This document shows positions 44,201 through 54,286 of a stretch of DNA of 64,000 bases, in pieces. This DNA is from Heligmosomoides polygyrus polygyrus (taxonomy: Eukaryota; Nematoda; Chromadorea; Rhabditida; Heligmosomidae), in NCBI GenBank assembly GCA_947396885.1, contig OX377202.1:25978001-26042000 (forward strand), in the 5' to 3' direction. The position numbers and the translations under genes are program-made. Position 1 is the first letter of the stretch; every line of letters begins with the position of its first letter. The notes beneath the pieces were generated by a model. That model saw only the letters and a list, made by a program, of their open reading frames with translations. It did no database searches and was not told where the DNA came from.

Positions 44201-44469
44201 ACTGTACGTGTGTTAGTGTGCTGGAAAAATCTTCGAAAATTGTGTCATGCCTGTAATGGCTTTAGCAGGTTTATAAGGAAAGGCTGTAAAGCAATTCAAG
44301 ATTTTTCAATCAACCTAGTACTTGGCGTCTTTGGTTGTTATTGGGGACTGGTGTTTGACCAGGAAATAGACCGCGAGTTTTTTTTTTCACGCTCACAAAA
44401 CATCTCTTTTTTCGCATCTGGACTTCTACCATAATTCTTTTGAGGGTGTATCGTATCGAAGAGCGTGTG
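44201..44469. other. unrecognised stretch
   Basis: An 84-codon plus frame with no known motif; nothing else. Confidence 0.35.
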
Positions 44470-44562
44470 AAATAGGATATCTGAGCTTTGAATATAGGTT
44501 ACAAACGTTGTCCAAACTCACAGCCTAAAAGTAATACTGCCTTGTGCGATTCTCCGCACAAT
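44470..44562 (+). repeat. left half of a repeat split by a PAL element
   Basis: ATATCTGAGCTTTGAATATA then GGTTACAAACG through TGCGATTCTCCGCAC matches 61,488-61,580. The right half of the same repeat resumes at 46,298. Confidence 0.75.
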
Positions 44563-46297
44563 CTATTAGGTTGGAAAAAGTCTTCATTTTTTCAGAGATT
44601 TATTATTCACAACTACAGTGCCAAATCAATTGAGATAAACTCCATTCTGTTCCACTACACTTCTCCAAATTTGCCAAATTTCCTTATCCAAAATCATCTA
44701 GAGGACAATTTGGTGCGCTGATCGTCTGTTCGTCTGCTTAGATTTTCTTCTGAATGTGGTCGGGTCAGGATCATCGATTTTGCTCAAAATTCGTATAAGG
44801 GCAGGGGTTGTTCAGTTGTGCAGACTGCCGAACACGATGTCGACTTCCATTTGGCCGATTATGGCAGGAGACCAACCACACTGATAACTGAGGGTAATCG
44901 GTGATCCTGCCCCGACCAGCCACAAATTGCAATTGACAACCTACCTAAATCAGAGGAATATTCAAAAGAGGACGTCGGATTAGTAATCAGCGCACCAAAT
45001 AATCCCCCAGATTATTTTGAATGAGGAAATTTGGCCAATTTCGAAAATATTGATTTTCGAAGGCGTCATCGTCCTTCTGCCGCGACCTTGAGCCGCCTCG
45101 CCTTTGATGCGAAATTGCCAAAACTCGATATTTGGTCGAGATTGATACCATTCGATAGACCCTTTCGTGCTGAGGAGACGGTGCTCTTGCGAGTGTCGAA
45201 AACTCAAACGTGGGCGAGTAAGGGCGGAGGGAACTTCACCGCTGCCCTCCGCCGCTCTAAAAAGACAGATGGGCTAAAGCAGATTAGGCATCTGGGGAGT
45301 TGTGAACACTTCATCGTAAAGCACGTTGACCGGTTTGCTTGTCTACGCATTCGTAGGCTGTTAGTTCTCCTCGTCTTCCCGCAGTAGTCGACTGAACTCG
45401 GAAAAAATCGTGTCGTACAAGGCTAACCTGCGTTTTCGCACCGCTTTAACTTTGCCCATTCAAAAGTTACGTCGCTGCGTTTCAGCGCGCTTCTTGAACG
45501 TTCTACTGCTTACAAAATCCATTGGTTCCGCTGGAAAGATTCAAACTTGACAGAGTTATTGCGCTCAGAACATGTCCACCTGTGCAATTTGCGAGCGGTC
45601 CCGCCCACTTGATTGATAAGTTCGGTGTGCACGGTGCATTCCAAAGTCCTGCCGGACCAGAGTACAGCGATCTCTGAGTAGGGCGGCTGGGAAATTCTGA
45701 TAAAACTCCTCAAACGCTCATTCTACAAGCTGTCGCGCCCGCACGATGGATAGGTTCGGTCCTATATGCATTGTGCACAGCGCACTATCTGAGGATTCCT
45801 GCCATGACAGAGCATTGGCGACGTACGCCATGCTTGAGATACCCCGAAAACATGTAAGACCTGGGAAGTAAGTTGCTCCAATCGCAAAGGGCCTGCCTCT
45901 GTCATACGTTTTGGTCACCCACTACGATAATGCGGTGGGGTGGTAAAGTTTTATACTTTTTTGTATAGATCTCGAAGAGTCGAATCAAAGGGTGCCAACC
46001 GTTTCTCAAAAAACATCGACTTAGAGGAGTTGCGAGCATGCAACGGTTTTCGACGGTTTCCGACCAACAACTCGTCTGTGCCCGAACTTCGGAATGGAGC
46101 ACAAGTTTCAATTTCGGACATTTTCATGGCTCCATATGAAAGATGTAGATCCAACGATAGAGCTTGAGCTTCTGAGCTTAAGTATGCCCTGGTTTTTCAA
46201 AAGGGTGACTTTTAGGTGAGTTTTATGAAAAAGACGCAAAAACCGCAAAATCGCGGTTTTTGCGGCGTCTATTCAAAAGATGCGTCCGGTACTGTAC
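44563..46297 (+). mobile_element. PAL-family element, partly deleted palindrome
   Basis: The centre (44,676-45,000) and the right arm (to 46,295) match the palindrome at 33.7-36.8 kb; the left arm is cut to about 100-150 bp. The left edge reads CTATTAGGTTGGAAAAAGTC, like a mariner terminus, while the right edge is the PAL terminus CGGTACTGTA. The right arm carries two GATTGATAAG/GATGGATAGGTTCGG-type subunits and the terminal AAAACCGCAAAA hairpin. No transposase. Confidence 0.72.
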
Positions 46298-46345
46298 CTG
46301 CTGATACGCTCTAATAAAATTAGCTGCTGTGAAGAACGAGGCTTC
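46298..46345 (+). repeat. right half of the split repeat
   Basis: CTGATACGCTCTAATAAAAT then TAGCTGCTGTGAAGAACGAG matches 61,592-61,650, where both halves are contiguous. Confidence 0.75.
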
Positions 46346-47035
46346 TTGCTTATTTTTACTGTAATCGGACAACGAGCGCTCGTTACGTCTGCATCCTGTA
46401 GTAGTTGTTGCGGCCTAGTCTATTTTCTTATCCCAAAGCTCTAATGGCTATAATGCGCGTGAGATGTGAAATCAAGGACATGACTTAATGCTTAGTGTTG
46501 CAGCAAAGGACAGCGAAAATAAGGAAACAAGAGCACTGGACTTAAAAGGTACTATTATATACTGCGTTTTCTGCTAGAGAATCTCCTTGTTTGCAAAGCC
46601 GTTATTTTAGGTGCAGCAATAATCGTCTTGTATGGCATCTGGACGCTACTTTAAGTGGTATACTACGACAGCTGTAGAAGTAAACGTCACTACGAAGATT
46701 TTTTGTTCTGAACATAAAGTCTTTGTGTTTTAATTATGCGTAGCAAAGAAACGTAATGAAGACTGTACAATCAGAATAGCTTCGCTCACCAGTTTCTTCA
46801 TTTCTTCGACACACTTCACCATGTGTCTTCAAGGAATGAATGCCTTCTACACGGTTTGAAATTCACATGCGAGACCCTTAAAAACTTTAGTACGTGGGGA
46901 GGTCAAATAAGCTGCACTGAAGGATTCCTCTGAATCCCACTCTTGTTGTCGTCCTTAGTCCTGACGGTCCCAATTTCGAAACAACTAAACTCGGAGGCAA
47001 TATATTTATTTTGTTTTTCATATGTGTGTAAGAAT
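46346..47035. other. unrecognised stretch
   Basis: No gene or repeat recognised. Confidence 0.4.
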
Positions 47036-47179
47036 ATGAAAATATTATTTCTGCTCCCGCTTCTTCACGCAGTTCCGTCACCCAATGCTTCGAGCTGTGT
47101 CCTTCTTTTGAAGCAGGATGGTGATGACACTTACCCTAGTCGTTCAGGTCGTCACTGGCCATTTATGTTCATCGCTTGA
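47036..47179 (+). CDS. possible small secreted peptide, unknown
   Basis: A 47-codon frame opens MKILFLLPLLHAVPSPNASS, a classic short signal-peptide pattern (Lys, hydrophobic core, small residues), and then CVLLLKQDGDD to FMFIA and a TGA stop. There is no second cysteine-rich part and no clear splice site. It may be a first exon, a relic, or chance. A larger frame starts upstream at 46,943. Confidence 0.25.
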   Translation: MKILFLLPLLHAVPSPNASSCVLLLKQDGDDTYPSRSGRHWPFMFIA

Positions 47180-47968
47180 TCGGCACGAGCTAGTCCCTTC
47201 AAATGCTCGTCAACATTCCGCTCCTTAGTTCCTCTCATTGCTGGTACCTAAAGATTCGATTCCTCTCCAAAATGTCGAATCGAAATGTCGAATTGTCCAC
47301 TGAAAATGATTCTTGACAAGATTTTCGTGGAGACCTCTGTAGCTAAATACCTTCCCTTTAAATGTGTTCTCGAGCACTTGAAAAGCGCTGAAAGTGTGAA
47401 CGTGATCCTGTCGATTTTGTTCGAATTTGAGTGGAGGCTTATAAAGTGGTAACCATCCGTGATCGACCTTAAGGGGGTATGCGGTTGGCATGCGCACTGG
47501 CGTTCAAATAATGGCTAGTCATTAGTAACGAGCGAACTTTATTATGTAGTGGTAGATATTAAACTGAGAACGAATCGTGCGAAAAAATATATTTTTTCAG
47601 GCATAAAATCAAAAAGAAACCGGAGCAATGTGCAAAGGTGGGACAGAAATAAGGCAATTCTAAACCTAGTTCCTGCTTTTGAATAACTTACTGAACTTAT
47701 GAACTTGAATACTCTATTGTATCGTGACATTCGCGGACTTCATCCAGTAGTGTTCTACCACTCTATTGCAGGAGCAATTCTTGAAGCTCTCCTGAACGCG
47801 GATAGCCCATCCCGTTGACGAGTATTTAGAGATTATAACGGTTCCAAAATGATATTAGGTTAACCGAAAGGCTTGCAACACTTTACGCTACTGCCTGTCA
47901 AATTTGTGAAAGCTCTTACAGCATTGATCTTGTGTGGTGACTATATCTTTGTCCTTGGGAAAAAATTT
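47180..47968. other. unrecognised stretch
   Basis: The minus frame 47,497-47,225 (90 codons; includes VFSYRGLHENLVKNHFQWT) looks somewhat protein-like but is unassigned. No repeats noted. Confidence 0.35.
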
Positions 47969-48135
47969 CGAATTTCGAATGTTCGAATAATATTCGATTT
48001 TCAAAAATTCGAATTTCAATGATCGAATAATATTCGATTTTCAAAATTTCGAATTTCGAATGAACGAATAATATTCGATTTTCAAAAAGTCGAATTTCGA
48101 ATAATCGAATTTCGAATAGTCGAATATTCGAGTAA
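47969..48135. repeat. ATTCGAA-rich array, locus 2
   Basis: The most regular of the three loci: a unit of about 42-46 bp, TTCGAATAATATTCGATTTT then CAAAAATTCGAATTTC, is repeated roughly three times. Confidence 0.8.
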
Positions 48136-48208
48136 TCAAATGAACACTAATATTTACTGTCTCGTCACCCAGTGATTGACATTTAATTATTTTTTATTAC
48201 CCACTGTG

Positions 48209-48241
48209 AAGGAAATGGATGGCTGCTCCATCCATTTCCTT
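48209..48241. repeat. perfect 14-bp hairpin
   Basis: AAGGAAATGGATGG, loop CTGCT, CCATCCATTTCCTT. Confidence 0.9.
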
Positions 48242-48934
48242 TACGAGACCAAAGGACAATAACAGCGGTATAATGGCAATGAAGCACGCTTTGCTTCCCT
48301 AAGAATTCGTGCACCGAGAAGAGAGAAACACCTTGGGTAGGCAGAGCTGGATTGTTATAGGTCTTTCTCTATAGGTTGCTATCGAAGCTTCCAGTGGTAA
48401 AAGAATGATTATCGTGGGCGGAAAAATGACACAAAGGCGATCTGGTGCAGAAAGGGCGCACTGGAGTCTCATGAATGGCATTCAGTTTGTGTTCTAGCTC
48501 CTTTGAAGAGAAACGGACTCGCGTTGGAATCTAATCTGACAAGACACTACGACTTGGACAGTGTTAGAGCGAAAATGGGGATGGCTCACTTTCATAGGAA
48601 ACGGAGTATGACGGGCTCTTGTACTCCATAGCCATTGCTCTTCTTCTCTTCTTCAACGTCTTTACTGGCAGAAAGCAGGAGCTTTCTAGGCCCCTGAAAG
48701 TTCTACCTCCCTACCGCAGCCCCTTCGGCTCTAATCGTTCCCTTGTTGTAACTGGGGTAGAAATACAAAACGAAGATTCTCCCGTAGTATACTGAAGGTA
48801 AAAATACCTGTGTACAGGCATAACCCCAATCACTTGCGATTCACGTGAATGGCCACAGCACGTTCGACGGCCGTTTACAAGGAAGCAGGTGCGCAGCGGA
48901 GGGCCGCGCTTGCAGCGCTACCTTCGTATCAACT
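48242..48934. other. unrecognised stretch
   Basis: No gene seen. Confidence 0.4.
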
Positions 48935-49012
48935 CACAAGGGAGGTCAATGAACTTCCCGTGGGAATCTTATAAGTGACCTATTGAGCGCTGTGGGGGAT
49001 TGTCCGAGAGGC
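48935..49012 (-). repeat. dispersed repeat R1, terminal fragment
   Basis: CACAAGGGAGGTCAATGAAC then TTCCCGTGGGAATC and AAGTGACCTATTGAGCGC match the end of the R1 copies at 2,625 and 50,760-50,830. Confidence 0.6.
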
Positions 49013-50329
49013 ACCCCAGGGGTTTAAGACTGAATGCAGCTAAGGGACATTTTATTTAACGAATTTACCGAATTTACCTTTTTAACGCGAAAATTTTTCG
49101 TTAAAAAGTGGTCGTTAAAAATCTACCGAAAAAATTTAACGCACACCCCTACTGCCCATCGCCTCCCCACCACTCTCTGCTAATCGAAGTTTAGGGACTT
49201 GTACTCCCACAACTCCGGAGATCGAAAGCAGGTTTCGCCCAAACGTCGTCTAGAGGGCTAATTGAGGTGCTGATCGCAAATCTAGTAAACGTTTTCGCGT
49301 GATCGCGTGATTCCACATTTTCATGAGTGATCAAGTTTATCAGTTTGAGTACATAGAATCGCTTTCTTCACCTACATATGTGATCAGACTTGTTTTCCAG
49401 TCTTCGACTTTGAGATGGAAAGTAGTGCACGAAAAAATTGATAATTTAGAAAAAGAAATGACAGATTCATGGTAGCAGCATAGATAATTTCCTAAGGCGA
49501 GGAAAGGACGAAATCAGTGGTCATGACAACCCCATCCTTACTCACGAACACACACAATGAAATATTGTAAGCGGCCAAATTGTCGAAATTGGATACCATA
49601 TTCGTGCTCAACATCCAAAATAACAGTACAGGCGATGTTTATGCGAAAAAAAATCGACCTCCACTCCACTTTTGGAGTCACAATAGTACAACGCGGCCGG
49701 TAATTCTGCACCTTTTCTCGCACATACTCACCGTCGCCTATTGTCGACGGTAACACCGACGTTTGCCAGCTTCGTGATCAGAACCTCTGTCAACCCTCAG
49801 GACAACATTTGTACGAAATTTTATTATCTACTTACGAAGTCATGGGGATTAATACAAGTACCTACGTTTGCAAAGCCCCCCCCCCTCTGTCAGTGCGGGA
49901 GAGTGGCCGAGGAAGACTAGGCTGCAAGAAGACCAATAGAATAAGTTAATCATATATGTAAATTTTAATACTCAAAAAGTTTTAAATTCAATGTCTAAAT
50001 AACGAAGTAGAATTAGAAATAACCTGGGGTATACATCAACTCTAAATCACTCTGTACTATAACAAACACAAGTGAAAAACGAGCAACAACTAAAACAAGT
50101 AATAACTAAAACAATGGTAACAACAACACTAAATAAGTCTTGTTTCGCCTCTGCCTTCATACAAAACATGTTTATAATTAGTCACCCCGAGGCTCGTCAG
50201 TGAAGAAGGTGACTAATTAATTTAGTTGTTAGTACTGTATTTGGTGTTATATGCAAATGCTACGAATACTACGGAGTACAATACTACGGAGTGGGTCAAA
50301 AATGATGCATTTTATAAGAGATGCTAAAA
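49013..50329. other. unrecognised stretch
   Basis: A patch of TTTACCGAATTTACC / TTTTTCGTTAAAAAG wording at 49,050-49,140 looks like degenerate simple repeat. A C run is at 49,880-49,890. No gene. Confidence 0.4.
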
Positions 50330-50545
50330 TTAGTAAAATTTACAAGAGAAACGTTCACTATAGGAACCCGAAGACTGATCAGCACATCCCAGAGATGGAC
50401 TGAAGCAACACATTTCGATCATGTTCGTAAATATGGTTAAAATGAGAATATGTTCTACATTTACCAAAACGTACAGCAATCCGTAAACAACTCTCCTAGA
50501 TTCGAACCTGGACCTCTCCCCGCCCGACTGCAGTGAATGATTCAT
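50330..50545 (-). repeat. tRNA-derived SINE-like repeat B, copy 2
   Basis: On the minus strand a B box, CCAGGTTCGAATCTAGG, lies at about 50,489-50,505, preceded by CACTGCAGTCGGGCGGGGAG. Downstream AGAACATATTC and TTGCTTCAGTCCATC match copy 1 at 21,300-21,460 in order. Much diverged. Confidence 0.55.
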
Positions 50546-50627
50546 TTGACCTAATAAATTGTCAGATTTCTAAGATCTAACTATAATTAAAGCTCTATAG
50601 CATTTGCATTTTAATTTCTGAGTAATT

Positions 50628-50830
50628 CAAGGCCATTCAGGGCGTCACTTTCGCCTTATCAGCCAGCACTGAAGTGCTACAGTTTTTTGTAATTTTTGAC
50701 CTACCCAGATGCCCGGAGGATACTTGAAGACCACTACGGTGCTTTTTAGACACACCCTTATAACAAGCAATAGGTCATTTTGGAAATCTCCATGGGAAGT
50801 TCATTGACTTCTCTTGTCAGATTGCGTACT
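50628..50830 (+). repeat. dispersed repeat R1, copy 3
   Basis: AAGGCCATTCAGGGCGTCAC through a TTTTTGACCTACCCAG segment to AAGTTCATTGACTTCTC matches copies at 2.6 and 9.9 kb. Confidence 0.6.
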
Positions 50831-50940
50831 CACAATTCGGTGCAGTTTGAGCGACGCGCGAAACTCAAACATCGTTTTTTATCATAAGGTCAGACTCCCC
50901 TGGTTTTCGAAGAAGATTGCCACTAACTTGTTAAGAGATT

Positions 50941-51145
50941 GATAAAGAATATTCGAATATTCGACTATTCGAATATTCGATATTCGAAGCCTTCGAATAT
51001 TCGAATAAACGAATATTCGAATATTGGCTACTTTCGAATATTCGAATAAACGAAAAATTCGAATATTGGACTTTCTCGAATAGTCGAATATTCGAATATT
51101 CGAAATTCGAATTTATTCGAAAATCGACTATTCGAAATTCGAAAA
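50941..51145. repeat. ATTCGAA-rich array, locus 3
   Basis: Dense AATATTCGAATATTCGA-type wording without a fixed period. The 80-codon minus frame across it (SNIRLFEYSKASN) is a repeat artefact. Confidence 0.85.
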
Positions 51146-51181
51146 TGACAAAGTACAGTGGTGACATTCTCAAAACTTATA

Positions 51182-51913
51182 CAGGGTGCGTAAAAAGTAT
51201 TGACGCAGTAAATGACGGCTGTGGAAATAGTATTGCGCTGTAAGTTTTAAAATATTCACTTGGGAAATATGGAAAATGATCTTGCAAACACGATAGAATA
51301 ACTCGTAATCGACATTGGCTTCTTTACTGAGAATACAGGAACGAAAACGACGGAAAAATTCATGAGCACGCGCCGCAAGTACTCGCTTGGATTTCGTTCC
51401 GTGCTTTTAACAGGGTAGCCTTCTGCGACTGGTCACTTCTATTAAAAGTAGCCCAGACCTCATTCTCCAAAATCGCCTAAAAAGAGTAATCCAGCGGATT
51501 CTTGTTTAAGCTGTGCTCGTCTGAAAAGCTGTCCACATCTGCGCGCCTTATCCGTTTGCCGTTATCGGACAGAGATTGATAATTTTGGATTTGAACGTTA
51601 TCGTGCTTGAACATATTGTAATCATCATCTGTTATGACAGAGCCGTGGCTGACGTTTGGGTTGCTGGCCTCTTTCCTCACCAACCGTTTCGAACAGCGCC
51701 TAATTTTCTTGTTAAGGAAGTACTCAGCTGTCTGGGTAACAGACAAAAAAAGGCCACCGTAGCGATGACGATCATGTTTCTTCAGTTTTTTCGTGAGTGT
51801 TTTTTGACCACAATACAGACAACAAAAATAACACACAAAAGCCTAGAGGGGTAGAAAGAGAAAGCTGGAGCTGAAACAAAAAGTAGGTGCGTCAATACTT
51901 TTTACGCACACTG
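51182..51913. mobile_element. 732-bp inverted-repeat element at TA, Tc1/mariner-like termini
   Basis: TA flanks both sides (51,180-81 and 51,914-15). The 26-bp ends, CAGGGTGCGTAAAAAGTATT then GACGCA, and the reversed right end, CAGTGTGCGTAAAAAGTATT then GACGCA, differ by one base. TA duplication and CAG-type ends fit the Tc1/mariner superfamily. It lies just upstream of a mariner transposase remnant, whose own 5' terminus is not visible. Confidence 0.88.
51477..51836 (-). CDS. 119-codon frame inside the 732-bp element, function unknown
   Basis: The frame reads FCCLYCGQKTLTKKLKKHDR near its start, then NKKIRRCSKRLVRKEASNPN (a basic stretch that loosely resembles the second helix-turn-helix of Tc1-like transposases), then DDDYNMFKHDNVQIQNYQSL and stops at LDYSF. 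It fills about half of the element. A TTTCAG lies upstream on the same strand (about 51,874). No catalytic motif is visible, so it is at most the DNA-binding part of a transposase or captured host sequence. Unassigned. Confidence 0.35.
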   Translation of the reverse strand: MCYFCCLYCGQKTLTKKLKKHDRHRYGGLFLSVTQTAEYFLNKKIRRCSKRLVRKEASNPNVSHGSVITDDDYNMFKHDNVQIQNYQSLSDNGKRIRRADVDSFSDEHSLNKNPLDYSF

Positions 51914-51923
51914 TACAGCAACA

Positions 51924-52760
51924 ATGTCAAAGACGAGCGGCAGCATCCTATGACCTATCGTCTACTACGAATTTCTGCAAGGCCATTCCGCAAGGACTGC
52001 AGTCTTCAACATCTGCGCTGCATTCAAGGAGCAAGTCATTCACTATTCCACAGTGGCCCGTTGATATCAGCGCTTCAAGGCTGGAGATATCTCTCTCGAA
52101 GATCGGCCTCGTTTCTGACGCCCTCTGTTGGGGAAGAAGACAGCTTTTGCGAAGCCTTCAAGGTGAAGCCAAATTCAACCACTCGCGAATTGGCGGCGAC
52201 GTTTGGATGTGCGCAAAGCACCGTCGAGAAGCAGCTGGAGATCCTTGCGTACCGCAAAGTTTCGTCGTCTTGGGTACCACGTGAGCTGCGGGACTCTGAC
52301 AAGGCATGCCGAATTAGTGTTCCTGAGTCGCTGCTTCTCCGCCCGCACAGAAAGGACTTTCTGAAGGATATCGTTACTGGTGATGAAAGCTGGATTCTTT
52401 ATGTTAGCTACACCCGCAAGACCTCCCACGTAGAAAACCGGCTCCAAGACAACCGAAAGGTGTACACTACGAAAAGAATGTTCTTCTGTGTTGCTGGTGG
52501 GACTCAGAAGGCACGCTTTACTGGGAGTTACTGGATTGTGAGACCACAGCCACAGCATTTGTCTACGCTGCTCAGCTCCAGATATTGGCCGATGCCATGC
52601 GCCAAAACGTCCAGAACGGGAAAATGTCTACCTGCTGCACGCGCGCGTCCTCATGTCGCAAAAGTGAGACGCGAGAAAATCCAGGAGTTAGGCTGGGAAG
52701 TTCTGCCCTATGCAGACCTCGCTCCTCCTGACTACTACCTGTCTACTACCCGAAGCAGCA
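51924..52760 (+). pseudogene. mariner transposase, full length but decayed
   Basis: From an ATG at 51,924 (MSKTSG), with frame changes: PIVYYEFLQGHSARTAVFNI, CAAFKEQVIHYSTVAR and YQRFKAGDISLEDRPR give the helix-turn-helix region. NSTTRELAATFGCAQSTVEK is the linker. LKDIVTGDESWILYVSYTRK has the first catalytic D. KRMFFCVAGGTQKARFTGSY follows, with AGG where WWD is usual. ARARPHVAKVRREKIQELGW replaces the HDNARPHVAK block (second D lost to ARA), and LAPPDYYLS keeps the third D. A single 332-codon frame (51,887-52,885) covers much of this but its N-terminal 85 residues are out of the transposase frame. Dead copy; relative of 42.7-44.2 kb. Confidence 0.87.
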
Positions 52761-52809
52761 TCATCGAGGTAGAGAGTTCGATGATCGACGTCAACTGGAA
52801 ATGGAGGTT

Positions 52810-52865
52810 TCTGAATTCTTTTCCTCGGAAATGGAGATTTCTGAATTCTTTTCCTCACAGCTTTC
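52810..52865 (+). repeat. short tandem duplication
   Basis: The unit AATGGAGGTTTCTGAATTCTT then TTCCTCGG (about 31 bp, starting about 52,799) occurs twice in a row with a G/A difference at the end of the mariner remnant. Confidence 0.75.
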
Positions 52866-53095
52866 GGAATTCTAGGGAAAATTAATTGAAAGGCTGCATG
52901 AAAGATGGGGAGGGATATAAGACTTGGATTGGGAATATATCAATCGGTCTCAGGCGGTCGTCGCGGACGGTTGGTCATTGACGGCCTGGTGGCACCTCGG
53001 CAACGGACTTCCTTCCGCCAGCACTGCAGCTACTACCTGCTGGTATTCTGTCTATTTCAACGGCTTCTTCGTCCTATCTACACCACTATCTGGTT

Positions 53096-53970
53096 ATGGG
53101 TGTAAACTCTGTCGGGAGATCCTCTACTCCACGAGCCCAACCTGTTTCTGGGCGTAAACGGTCGCCATCAAGACGTCACGCCATCGATCCCGACCCGATC
53201 ACCAATTCGACCACTGCCACTGATCTGAATTTGAGTCTGGAGGAACTACTCTAATGTTTCTATGCACGTTTGAACTGTGATTTCGCTACTGTTAGAGGAA
53301 AGAAGGAGGCACATGGAAACCATGGCCAGACTCCGTGAGTTGATTAAAAACTTCCCAGGATAACGCTTCCGTTCATACGCCTGGTCTATCTTTTCATGCT
53401 ACCCCACCTCTCGTTGTTCACATAAAGCCTGAGGAATCCTCTGAACAAGCTCGATCAATTGTCATTGCCAACATTCCCGAAAGTACAGCACATCACGCCT
53501 CAGCAAGAGTTAATGATGATCTTTTTTCTGTACGTAGCATTATGGACTTTCTAGAGATAAATTGTCTTATAGTTACGGCATATCGGATAGGCCCGTTGTA
53601 TCCTCGTAGATCTAGGCTATTGAAACCTATTTTACCTGCCTCTCGTCTTGCCAGGTTGATGATTAAACGTGCCCCTCGCCACAAATATCTCATGTGGCCA
53701 AAGCGCCTTTACATACTTCCCTTGCTTCCAAAAGAAGAAAGGGACAAACTCAAATTCGAGCGAGGGTCGCGTCTTTCTTGCCCTATTAGGGATCAGGTCT
53801 CCTCTGCTGTCAAAGCTGCTCACAATTCTGTGTTTAGTGATATCTCTTTTTCTGCAAAACATGTTACCTGTTCTTCTACCACTAAGGGTATTGCCCTCTC
53901 GGATTCCTCCTCTGCTTGTGCCTTTTTTCGTCTGAAAAGACAACGTACCGCCATCGGTCTAACAGTCTAA
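53096..53970 (+). pseudogene. CR1-like ORF1 remnant (CR1-B)
   Basis: It opens MGVNSVGRSSTPRAQPVSGR and KRSPSRRHAIDPDPI, a basic serine/proline-rich start, with a stop at LEELL* near 53,253. After frame changes the conserved part appears: SIVIANIPESTAHHASARVN, DFLEINCLIVTAYRIGPLYP and RRSRLLKPILPASRLARLMI, an RRM-like pattern found in non-LTR ORF1 proteins, then LPLLPKEERDKLKFERG. The last part ends at 53,970. The endonuclease starts immediately after, in the usual ORF1-ORF2 order. Several frame breaks make it dead. Confidence 0.78.
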
Positions 53971-54085
53971 CATGCTTCCTTGCTAATACACGCTCCTTTA
54001 AGAAAAACCGAAATGCAGTTTCCTTTTTACTTAAGAAATATGAAGTCGATTTGGTGGCACTATCCGAAACCTGGTTGATCAGTGG
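53971..54085 (+). pseudogene. CR1-B endonuclease, N-terminal part
   Basis: TCFLANTRSFKKNRNAVSFL then LKKYEVDLVALSETWLIS carries the typical endonuclease opening (N-x-R-S and the catalytic-type SETW). Interrupted at 54,085 by the gypsy LTR; the 5-bp AGTGG at 54,081-85 is the target duplication. Confidence 0.85.
54081..54085 (+). repeat. target site duplication, left (AGTGG)
   Basis: Repeated at 58,840-58,844 immediately after the 3' LTR. Confidence 0.9.
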
Positions 54086-54251
54086 TGTTACATATCAGTC
54101 TATACCAGTCGCATGACATGATGATTATCATGCAGTGATTAAAGGACTACTATATAAAGGCTACTCTGGTATGGTTTGCAGTTTATCGGTCGTCGGCAAT
54201 AAAGCGTATATCGTCCATCAAGTCTATACCGCAGCGGCCAAGTACTCAACA
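54086..54251 (+). repeat. 5' LTR of gypsy-type element (166 bp)
   Basis: Starts TGTTACATATCAGTCTATAC and ends CTCAACA. It contains a TATATAA box (54,151-54,157) and a polyadenylation signal AATAAA (54,198-54,203), so promoter and terminator are both inside. It differs from the 3' LTR by three substitutions and one indel. Confidence 0.93.
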
Positions 54252-54268
54252 GTGGCGATCAGGATCAA
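54252..54268 (+). promoter_or_regulatory. likely primer-binding site
   Basis: GTGGCGATCAGGATCAAGA begins right after the LTR; its TGG at 54,253-55 would pair with the CCA end of a tRNA. I cannot name the tRNA. Confidence 0.6.
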
Positions 54269-54286
54269 GAACCACCAGGTGGTAAG

